IMG/VR virus record: IMGVR_UViG_3300021963_000105
Span: 1 to 64,000 of that record
DNA: 64,000 bases
Strand: one strand, 5' to 3'
Source: a virus
This document shows, piece after piece, positions 17,290 through 24,659 of this stretch (position 1 is the stretch's first letter; each line of letters opens with the position of its first letter). The position numbers and the translations under genes are program-made. The notes under the pieces are model-generated. The model worked only from the letters and a program-made list of their open reading frames with translations, ran no database searches and was not told where the DNA came from.

Positions 17290-18576
17290 TTACACTTTTC
17301 CATAATCCAAACCCCAACTTGCTTTGATAGGAAACCCACCCTCTTCAATCATTTCCTTCAAATTCTTAATCATACTCTTATCCACATCCATAGGAACATC
17401 AAATAGAAAAGAGTCATAAGTATATAAAATAAAACGGATTTCACTCCCTCTAATATAATCCAATATCTTACGCATCTTATCAATGTTCATTTCAGTTTCT
17501 AGGGCTTGTAGGAGATAGTTAAACACCTTTTGTGGATTTGCTCCTTCAATCCAACTTAGGGGTATTCTACGATATTGAGTTTGTAAATACCCATTCTTTT
17601 GTGTTTCAATCCACAACTCATCTATGTAATCAGCTACCCCGTTTAGATATGGGATTTGACGGAATGTATCATCGATTCCACCATATAGTAATTGGAATGT
17701 AATACCCTTACCCTCATTCACATCACATCCATATTGTTCGGCTAACCACTCATGTACATTCCCATCCGGCATTTGGAATCCTATCAACTTACCAATAAGA
17801 CGGGGGTGATATGCGTTATAATCCATTTGTAAGAATATTCCATCCGATACAAAACACTCCCTACTACCATCCGATTTATTGAGAGCGGCATAGTTCACAC
17901 CACCATGTCGATTGGATGGTCTACCCGTTACCGTAAATGGATTGTATTCGGAATATACTAAATTATCGGGTGAAAGATGTTTTTGAGCTTGAGGCCATCT
18001 ATCAATAAATTTTTTCCTATCGACCCGAATCCCATATCGTTCCATTTCTGAAAGGGTGGATATGAATGTTTCATTGTACCACTTATATGTTTGTGTAGAA
18101 GATTCATTATGGAAGTACTTACCAAATAAGGGGTCTATAACCTCCACAATCTTCATTAGAGGAATTGATTGAATTAAGTCATCTCTATACCCTTTATGAG
18201 TTAGCGTTGATAAGAGAGGATTTAAAGCCCCTTCATAGTCAATTACTTCACCACTCTTAATAAAGTATGAAGAATCTACATCATATAGGTTTACCAAAAC
18301 TTTAAGTGATTGTAATAATTTCTTCTTTTGGAATACCCACTTATCACCTCCAGTGTTTAGGATTGATTGAATATCTTTAAGAGAGAGTGAGAGAGCATCT
18401 GCGTGCTGAATAGGTAAAACATATAATCCATCTACACATCGTACTAATATAAGAGATAGATTAGTTCGTAGGGGATGCTTTGTGTTATCCACCCACATAG
18501 GATACCATATGGATACTTCACTTTCCAGCTTCTTTTGTAACTCATTTACTTCCTCTATGGATTCTACAACCTTCAT
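17290..18576 (-). CDS. Compact family A DNA polymerase-like protein
   Basis: 428 aa from the ATG at 18576. An in-frame ATG at 18603 lies upstream of the -7 promoter box and is rejected. The C-terminal half reads like a PolA palm and fingers: NPFTVTGRPSNRHGGVNYAAL, motif A LQMDYNAYHPRL (catalytic Asp), an O-helix-like GKGITFQLLYGG with the conserved Lys, and motif C ILYTYDSFLFDVP, where PolA has HDE. The N-terminal half aligns with no obvious exonuclease and lacks recognisable exonuclease motifs. At 428 aa it is shorter than a Klenow fragment (about 600 aa). Whether it is the replicase, a repair enzyme or half of a split polymerase cannot be told here. Confidence 0.8.
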   Translation of the reverse strand: MKVVESIEEVNELQKKLESEVSIWYPMWVDNTKHPLRTNLSLILVRCVDGLYVLPIQHADALSLSLKDIQSILNTGGDKWVFQKKKLLQSLKVLVNLYDVDSSYFIKSGEVIDYEGALNPLLSTLTHKGYRDDLIQSIPLMKIVEVIDPLFGKYFHNESSTQTYKWYNETFISTLSEMERYGIRVDRKKFIDRWPQAQKHLSPDNLVYSEYNPFTVTGRPSNRHGGVNYAALNKSDGSRECFVSDGIFLQMDYNAYHPRLIGKLIGFQMPDGNVHEWLAEQYGCDVNEGKGITFQLLYGGIDDTFRQIPYLNGVADYIDELWIETQKNGYLQTQYRRIPLSWIEGANPQKVFNYLLQALETEMNIDKMRKILDYIRGSEIRFILYTYDSFLFDVPMDVDKSMIKNLKEMIEEGGFPIKASWGLDYGKV

Positions 18577-18580
18577 TTTA

Positions 18581-18611
18581 CAAAGATACAAAAAAAATCC
18601 CACAAATCCAA
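18581..18611 (-). promoter_or_regulatory. Bacteroidota-type promoter for the polymerase gene, nearly leaderless
   Basis: TATCTTTG (18581-18588) with TTG (18609-18611) 20 nt upstream. The box ends 4 nt before the ATG at 18576. The -33 element sits in the loop of the upstream tmRNA terminator, and the terminator T-run forms part of the spacer. Confidence 0.8.
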
Positions 18612-18626
18612 ATGGAAAAGTGGGAT
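18590..18626 (-). terminator. Intrinsic terminator of the tmRNA gene
   Basis: Arms 18597-18603 and 18620-18626 form the stem ATCCCAC/GTGGGAT on the transcript, followed by eight U (18590-18597). An inner TCC/GGA pairing may extend it. It starts one nt after the encoded CCA end of the tmRNA. Confidence 0.85.
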
Positions 18627-19007
18627 TGGTGGAGATGGCGGGATTCGAACCCGCGTCCAGATAAGTTTCTAATGTAAATCGTTCACAAGTTTAGGATAGT
18701 GTTTTATCTTACTAACACTCCAAAAGAATTGGGGCCGAATGGTTAATTCAGCAGATTCCACCAACCGATTTAGAGTTTCGGTAAACTTAAAATGTTCACT
18801 TCTTTTTAATTCCCATGAGTGATACGGGAACGATTAGGCAGCTACTGCGTAATCGAATGAGTTCATCCATGCCATAGCATCTTCGAACGTCATAGTAGAT
18901 AATTCTACGTCTGCACTTATTGTTTGATAGGTCTTCAAAGGTTTCCATCTAACCTTACTTGCATCAATACAACCAGTCTTCATACCTGTCAAAAGCCGGT
19001 CATCCCC
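18627..19007 (-). ncRNA. ssrA: tmRNA (trans-translation RNA)
   Basis: 381 nt with both tRNA-like halves. The 5' end GGGGATG pairs with CATCTCC at the 3' end (one G-U), followed by discriminator A and an encoded CCA. The 5' half continues with ACCGGCTTTTGACAGG, and the 3' half has the T-arm GCGGGTTCGAATCCCGC. A tag reading frame ends at a TAA (18834-18836) with the C-terminal residues NSFDYAVAA, matching the hydrophobic degradation signal of known tags (compare YALAA). The resume codon cannot be fixed by eye; a Gly/Ala/Asp start around 18881 would give about 15 residues. It has its own promoter and terminator. It could rescue stalled ribosomes or retune proteolysis during infection. Confidence 0.95.
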
Positions 19008-19026
19008 ATATTTTAAAGAACTTTTA

Positions 19027-19057
19027 CAAATATACAATAAATATTTTATATTTCCAA
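19027..19057 (-). promoter_or_regulatory. Bacteroidota-type promoter for tmRNA
   Basis: TATATTTG (19027-19034) with TTG (19055-19057) 20 nt upstream on the minus strand. It overlaps the end of the 122-aa gene. The mature tmRNA 5' end lies 20 nt past the box, leaving a short leader that RNase P would remove. Confidence 0.8.
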
Positions 19058-19414
19058 ATTTTCTTTATGAAATTGTAAAAGATTTGGTAAATACAATTTT
19101 AAAGAAGGCATTTTTTCATACGAAAGATTTATTGATTTTTTATTTGAATTTATAACTTCATTTTCTGTTCCTTTTATTCTCCAAGTAAGTTGGACAGCTA
19201 CATAAAAAGGATTTTCAGCAAAATCAATAAAAGATGATTCATTTATTTCATAAATATATCCATCCTCATCATTTGCTTTTTGCACAAAGTATCTCACAAT
19301 ATATCCAATTCTATAATTATCATTTGTTGGGGTTGGAATGTAAGTTTTAAATTTAGGCAAATCAAATGTATTACCTATTTTATTTACTTTGTTATAATCA
19401 TAAATACTTACCAT
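19046..19414 (-). CDS. Hypothetical protein of the baseplate gene cluster
   Basis: 122 aa, beginning MVSIYDYNKVNKIGN. A beta-rich pattern with YRIGYIVRYFVQKAND and FYVAVQLTWRIKG alternating hydrophobic and polar residues suggests a small virion protein. It follows the probable hub gene by 4 nt and is the last gene of the tail/baseplate block. No specific family is recognised; a baseplate component is inferred from position. Confidence 0.7.
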   Translation of the reverse strand: MVSIYDYNKVNKIGNTFDLPKFKTYIPTPTNDNYRIGYIVRYFVQKANDEDGYIYEINESSFIDFAENPFYVAVQLTWRIKGTENEVINSNKKSINLSYEKMPSLKLYLPNLLQFHKENLEI

Positions 19415-19418
19415 AATA

Positions 19419-22247
19419 TTATTTTATTTCTTGAATAAATTGTCTATACTTACCAGTAACAGAGGTAGTCCACAATGAATCCGACACACTTTGTTCCAAT
19501 TCAGTTATTTGAAACACTCCATTTTTTTTATATTTATCAGGTATTCCATCTATAACAAACATATCACCTCTTCTTAATCCACTAATTCCCATAGTTTTAA
19601 ATCGATATGTTATTGGTAATGGATGTGATAATTGATATTGTTTTTCATCACGTTTAGCAGCAAATGCATTTTGCTTTAACATATCAAAATAAGGTACATC
19701 TGTTAAACAATATGACCTAAAGAAAGTTCTAAGTTTTGTCAAATCTTGCATTGCCTCTCCTACTTGCACCGATGAAATATTTTTTTCTTCAGGATTTGGT
19801 ACTACATCTATTTTTCTAAGATTTTCACTAGCCGTACCTTTTGCTGCATTTGCTTTTCTTTGAGCTATTTCTCCTTGAATTTTAATTCCAGTAAATCCGG
19901 TTATTTTTTGAAAATCCTCTTCTGCTTTTGTTTGCCTATCTCTTAATATTTTTGCCTGAGCTTCAACCGCAGCGTCATCAAATGCATAATAATATTCCAA
20001 TTCACCAGATGTATTATATCTTGTTTGCTGAGATTGCTTATGTTTAGCTTCCAATTCAGCAAGTTTTTGTCCAGCATCTTCATATTCTTTAATAAGTGCA
20101 TCTTTTTTTGCATCATCAGCTGGCGTTGCTGGAGTAGGTGGTGGTGGTGGACCGGATGCATCTTTTGGAGCTCGTACCGAACTTAAAAATAAATCGGTAG
20201 TTGAATCAAAAAAAGAACCACCTTGGGCAAATTGAGAATCGGGATTACTTGAATAAGATAATCTACTCATAATTAATTTATTCGCCATTTCCGCTGGTAT
20301 GGATAAATCTAAATTACTTTCTAAAAACGGAGATTGCCTTCCAGAATGATAAAAAGATTTTCGTACACTTTTATTGTCAGGCTTTCCGACAAAATTTTCA
20401 TCAACTACAGTTAAAACAATATCACCTTTTTTTAAACCTTTTTCCGCATCACCTACTTTAAGTTTAGTTTCTACTATTTGAAAATTCCAATATGAATTTA
20501 CTGCACTTGACATTTCATTTAAAATATCCAATAATACTTCACTAATTGTTTTATTAGATTGTTTTATTTTTGAATTAAACATATCAAAATTTACATACAA
20601 ATCTTTTAAGTATCCCCAATGATTTGCACCTTCTCTATATGGTATTACTGCAGGAGTTTCTACTTTTTGTACAAAACTAACACCACTTATGCTATTATCA
20701 ACTGGTTTTAAAATATTACCATCTATTACTATATATTCCGCATGAAACGCTCCACCTTCGGTAGCACCTAATGTAATATTATTTGCATTTAAAAAAAATG
20801 CCATAAAATCAGGTTGTTCACCAGGTACAATAAGTTTCCCAGGGTCTGTTGAAAACATATATTTAAAAGCTCCACATATAGAACTATCTATGTTTATTCT
20901 AACAGATACATTATTACCGCCCATATTTAATCCCTCAACAGCATTGTTAGAATTTAATATTTTTACAGCTAAATCCATTTTTATGTATCTGTTATTTGAA
21001 AATAAATCTTTTTTATCTATTTCAACTTTTGTACCTTTACTATCAGTTACTTCAATAACATCATAGTTCCAAAGTTGTGAAATATTACCCGTAGCAATAA
21101 CATTTTTAACTATTTCAAGTCCACCCGGTCTCACATAGTTACCTATATTTGTTTGAATTGTTTTATCAAAATTAATAAAACGAGTTAAACTGACTAATGG
21201 ATTATTATTTATTTCTAATTTTTTTACCTCCTCAATCTGTCTTTGCTCAGCTAAATCATTAAACATATATTTAAATCTTTGCTTTGCTTTAAATACAGGA
21301 TCTGTTGTAGCGGTAGCATCTTTAGAGTCTTCCAATTCCTCACCTTTATAGGACAAATAATTAGCACTTCCAGTAATCATACCAGAACTATCTAATTTAT
21401 TAACTTTATGTTGTCCTTGTAAATAAGTTGGTAAACCAGGTTGACCTCTTAAAGTTATACTTACATTAAATACCTCATTTTCACTACTTACACTACCACC
21501 TACTATAAATCCAAGAAAACAATCAAAATTACCATCCGAATTTAATCTTACTTCATGCAAATGGTCATAATTTAACCCACGCTTAGCCGCTTCCGTTATT
21601 ATTGCATTTTGGTTTGTATTAGGTGCGGTTATGGGTCCTACTAAATTCGGTGTATTCCACCCATATTCTATATACAAAGTATAACCTGGCTCCATAAAAT
21701 AAGTTTGTATCATTTCCAATTGCCCCAATGTAAAACATTTAATATTCATTGTACATTCTCTTGAGATTTGGTCCTGTCCTTCTTTAATTTCCAATCCAGT
21801 AATAATTGGAGATGGTCTTAACAACCTATCTGGAACCGAAAGTGGTGTTTCTTTTTCTTTTCCTGTTAAACTAATACCAATTGTACCACTTCTTGGGTTA
21901 TTAATATTTGCATTTCCATAATAACTGTTTTTACGGTTAGCTTTAGTAGCTTTTCCTTTTTCATTTTTTTCAGTAACTGAAAAATCTTTATCAAACTCTT
22001 CCCAATCTTGTATGGATTTTAATATCATACCATCACTTTGTCCATATTTACCTCTTGCACCCGATATTGCTTTAACCCATGTATTTAATTTTGAAGTTTC
22101 TAATAAACCACTTGTTTGGGCAATTGCTTCATAGTCAGATTCTTTTCCTCCGAAATTAGTTACTGCTAATTTAGCATTTATACTATTTGCTCTTGATTGG
22201 ATTCTGTAATAAATCTTATCTTCTATATCTGATAATTGTGGAAACAT
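19419..22247 (-). CDS. Probable baseplate hub / virion structural protein
   Basis: 942 aa. The N-terminal third contains TMNIKCFTLGQLEMIQTYFM and YTLYIEYGWN, a pattern seen in baseplate proteins of T4-like phages. The C-terminus has LRRGDMFVIDGIPDKYKKNG then VFQITELEQSVSD, typical of hub-type proteins that cap the tail tube. Around residue 700 a Pro-rich linker (GPPPPPTPATPAD) leads to a charged coiled coil. Its position after the tape measure, the probable tube cap and the LysM-like gene matches a gp27/gpD-like hub. No lysozyme domain is visible. The assignment is from order, length and C-terminal pattern. Confidence 0.65.
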   Translation of the reverse strand: MFPQLSDIEDKIYYRIQSRANSINAKLAVTNFGGKESDYEAIAQTSGLLETSKLNTWVKAISGARGKYGQSDGMILKSIQDWEEFDKDFSVTEKNEKGKATKANRKNSYYGNANINNPRSGTIGISLTGKEKETPLSVPDRLLRPSPIITGLEIKEGQDQISRECTMNIKCFTLGQLEMIQTYFMEPGYTLYIEYGWNTPNLVGPITAPNTNQNAIITEAAKRGLNYDHLHEVRLNSDGNFDCFLGFIVGGSVSSENEVFNVSITLRGQPGLPTYLQGQHKVNKLDSSGMITGSANYLSYKGEELEDSKDATATTDPVFKAKQRFKYMFNDLAEQRQIEEVKKLEINNNPLVSLTRFINFDKTIQTNIGNYVRPGGLEIVKNVIATGNISQLWNYDVIEVTDSKGTKVEIDKKDLFSNNRYIKMDLAVKILNSNNAVEGLNMGGNNVSVRINIDSSICGAFKYMFSTDPGKLIVPGEQPDFMAFFLNANNITLGATEGGAFHAEYIVIDGNILKPVDNSISGVSFVQKVETPAVIPYREGANHWGYLKDLYVNFDMFNSKIKQSNKTISEVLLDILNEMSSAVNSYWNFQIVETKLKVGDAEKGLKKGDIVLTVVDENFVGKPDNKSVRKSFYHSGRQSPFLESNLDLSIPAEMANKLIMSRLSYSSNPDSQFAQGGSFFDSTTDLFLSSVRAPKDASGPPPPPTPATPADDAKKDALIKEYEDAGQKLAELEAKHKQSQQTRYNTSGELEYYYAFDDAAVEAQAKILRDRQTKAEEDFQKITGFTGIKIQGEIAQRKANAAKGTASENLRKIDVVPNPEEKNISSVQVGEAMQDLTKLRTFFRSYCLTDVPYFDMLKQNAFAAKRDEKQYQLSHPLPITYRFKTMGISGLRRGDMFVIDGIPDKYKKNGVFQITELEQSVSDSLWTTSVTGKYRQFIQEIK

Positions 22248-22251
22248 AACT

Positions 22252-22533
22252 TTATAATTGAGTTAATATTGATGATATATCTTTTGGTATTCTTAATATT
22301 GTACCGTCTTCAAATCCAAAAGATGCATTGTGTATATTATTAGCAGATGCGATTAACCATCCAAATGTGGAATCTCCATAGAATTGGTAAGCTAATGTAT
22401 CCAATCTATCACCCGTTTCAGTTGCAATATACACATCACTATCTTTTAATGGAATATTAGGATATATTTTTGGTCTATATACCTCTCTTCCATCTTTTTC
22501 TTTTTTCGTACCGTTTGTATAATATCTATTCAT
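22252..22533 (-). CDS. LysM/gpX-like small baseplate protein
   Basis: 93 aa. The pattern YIATETGDRLDTLAYQFYGD followed by FGWLIASANNI and a C-terminal GTILRIP matches the LysM-like fold of tail protein X and similar small baseplate proteins in contractile-tailed phages, which stabilise the hub. It starts 9 nt after the preceding 701-aa gene and lies 4 nt before the hub gene. Confidence 0.8.
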   Translation of the reverse strand: MNRYYTNGTKKEKDGREVYRPKIYPNIPLKDSDVYIATETGDRLDTLAYQFYGDSTFGWLIASANNIHNASFGFEDGTILRIPKDISSILTQL

Positions 22534-22542
22534 AATAAACTA

Positions 22543-24648
22543 TTAAGGGGTTGGTGGGTCTTCTTCTCTTGCAGAATTGGCTGTACTTGGTACAAAATCT
22601 TCTCCACCATCTGGACCAGGTTGTGCGGTATTTGAACTTTTATTTTCAACAGGACCCGCAGGAGCTCCAGTTACTGCACCACCTGCTCCTCCCGATGCAG
22701 ATGGTGTTGGTGTAGGTGTTCCTCCTGCTATTGCTTTATCAGCTCCTTTTTCTTGAACAGGTAATTTGGATAATATATTACCTACAAAATTAGGTTCTTT
22801 CATAGCATATAAAACTTTAACACCTTTATTTGAGTCGGTAAGACCATGTGTTGAACCAGGTGTTTCTACTAATTTAAGTGTCATTGCAACTTCTATAAAT
22901 TTTGGTAATAGATAACTTTCTTTATTATCTCTTTTTTGTGTTAATGCTGATATATAATAATCTTTTACCTGTGGTGTTGTTGGGTCTTCACTTTCATAAG
23001 CTACATTTACTTGTTCCAATCCCGTTTCCCAAGGAGAATTATCATCAATCGTATATGTTAAAGATTCAATAAACGCAGGTTTGTTACGATACATATCACC
23101 TAATGAAAATTCAATAAATGGAGGGGTTACATAGTTAAGATTTACATATGATTGAGGATACACTAATGAGCTTAAAAAAGATAATCTAGTCCAAGCTGCT
23201 TTATGTTCTTCATAGTTTAAAGAAAACACTTTAAAAGTAAAAGTTACACTTCGTTCAATACCACTATATGTATAAAAACTAAATGGATTTCCAACAAATT
23301 TATTACTTTCCCAAGATGGAGTAAATGTTTCACTTAATCCACTTATAGTTGCTCTAAATCTAACACTCTTCTTTGTTGCCACAGAATAAAATTTTAAAGG
23401 TGCAAAATCATAATCATCTAAAGTTTTATCATTAGCTAATTTTACATCATCTGTTGGTTCTAATATTGTTTTTGAATTTAGCTCATCTGAAAATGTATTC
23501 ATTCCTCTGTATGCTTCTAAACTCAAATCTTTAGAAAAAACTTTATTGCCTCTAGCATCAGTTTTATTTTCTAATAAAGTTGATGTATATTTATAAGCTA
23601 CTACACCATTACCATCAGTTTTTATATTACCTGTATATTTTGATTTTTCTCTTTTCGTAAGTGAACTTTTATCAAAATCATATATAAATCCATTTCCAGT
23701 TAATATTTTTTTATCATAACCCTGCGTTAAAAAATTTGGGTCATTTTCATCTGTTATAGTCTTTCCGTTTAATATTTCATTTAACTTTCCTGCTAAATCA
23801 TTTCTATCATTAAGTTCAACATTTGAATCTTTTTTTAATTGTTTAGTATATTTTAAATCATCAGTATCAAACGATAATGTAAGATATCTAAGTAATTCAA
23901 CCGGAGTTCCGTTTTTACTAAAATTATTATTTCTAACAACGATTTGTGTATTTGAAGTTGTGTTTGTTTTATTTGGGGTTATACCTTTTGGCGATGTTAG
24001 TTTTTTTAACGCATCAATTGGATGTAAGGCTAATTGAAGTAATAATTGTTCAGGTGTACCTCTAAGTTTTGAAAATAATTTAGGCTTTTGTATTATTTTA
24101 CCTTTTCTAAATTCATCATTAAGAAATAGTCCGGTTGGTGTATAAATTGTAGGTTGTATTGTTTTTGCAACTTGTACTGCCGTTTCATAATCATATGTAC
24201 CTAATTTCATTTTTTCGGTAGACTTAGCTTCTTTTGCAGTAATTTTTACTATATCAGTACCATATAAAACAGGTTGAGATAACAATTGCAAAGGTCTTAA
24301 TCCAGTTAATTCTTCTTCTAAAAACGATTCTCCATCTTTTTGTGCTAACTTACTTGCTTTTAATTTATTTACTAATGGGAATGATGTATTTTTTAAAAAT
24401 ATATTTTTAGTTTCTATTTTAGAAAAAGGTCTATTATTTACATTTGTAGTAAATGCCGCCGTTTTTCCATCTTTCAATTGTAATGTATTAAACGCACGGA
24501 TTGGACCCGATATATCAGTACCATCGGTTGCAACATTATTTATTGTATATGATTTCTTTTGAGAATCTGCACTTTTTTCAGCAGTTTCTGATAATCCATT
24601 CGGAGTCTCAATTTGTTTACTACTAAATAATTCTAATATTGTTGGCAT
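22543..24648 (-). CDS. Probable tail-tube cap / baseplate protein
   Basis: 701 aa. The first about 400 residues are polar and unrecognised. Residues about 420-570 include FRATISGLSETFTPSWESN, FKVFSLNYEEHKAAW, LSSLVYPQSY and GDMYRNKPAFIESLTYTID, which resemble the tube-like domain of baseplate proteins at the tube-baseplate junction (gp48/gp54-type). The C-terminal 60 residues are a Gly/Pro/Thr-rich tail. The gene directly follows the tape measure (11-nt gap), as tube-cap genes do in T4-like phages. The function is inferred from order plus this domain. Confidence 0.65.
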   Translation of the reverse strand: MPTILELFSSKQIETPNGLSETAEKSADSQKKSYTINNVATDGTDISGPIRAFNTLQLKDGKTAAFTTNVNNRPFSKIETKNIFLKNTSFPLVNKLKASKLAQKDGESFLEEELTGLRPLQLLSQPVLYGTDIVKITAKEAKSTEKMKLGTYDYETAVQVAKTIQPTIYTPTGLFLNDEFRKGKIIQKPKLFSKLRGTPEQLLLQLALHPIDALKKLTSPKGITPNKTNTTSNTQIVVRNNNFSKNGTPVELLRYLTLSFDTDDLKYTKQLKKDSNVELNDRNDLAGKLNEILNGKTITDENDPNFLTQGYDKKILTGNGFIYDFDKSSLTKREKSKYTGNIKTDGNGVVAYKYTSTLLENKTDARGNKVFSKDLSLEAYRGMNTFSDELNSKTILEPTDDVKLANDKTLDDYDFAPLKFYSVATKKSVRFRATISGLSETFTPSWESNKFVGNPFSFYTYSGIERSVTFTFKVFSLNYEEHKAAWTRLSFLSSLVYPQSYVNLNYVTPPFIEFSLGDMYRNKPAFIESLTYTIDDNSPWETGLEQVNVAYESEDPTTPQVKDYYISALTQKRDNKESYLLPKFIEVAMTLKLVETPGSTHGLTDSNKGVKVLYAMKEPNFVGNILSKLPVQEKGADKAIAGGTPTPTPSASGGAGGAVTGAPAGPVENKSSNTAQPGPDGGEDFVPSTANSAREEDPPTP

Positions 24649-24659
24649 CTTATTATATT

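Noticed and set aside
18577-18603. Upstream ATG at 18603 for the polymerase
   Set aside because: It lies upstream of the -7 box and within the tmRNA terminator; the ATG at 18576 fits the promoter spacing seen at other genes.
18834-19037. 67-codon open frame as a protein gene
   Set aside because: It lies inside the tmRNA; only its last residues are the tag peptide frame.
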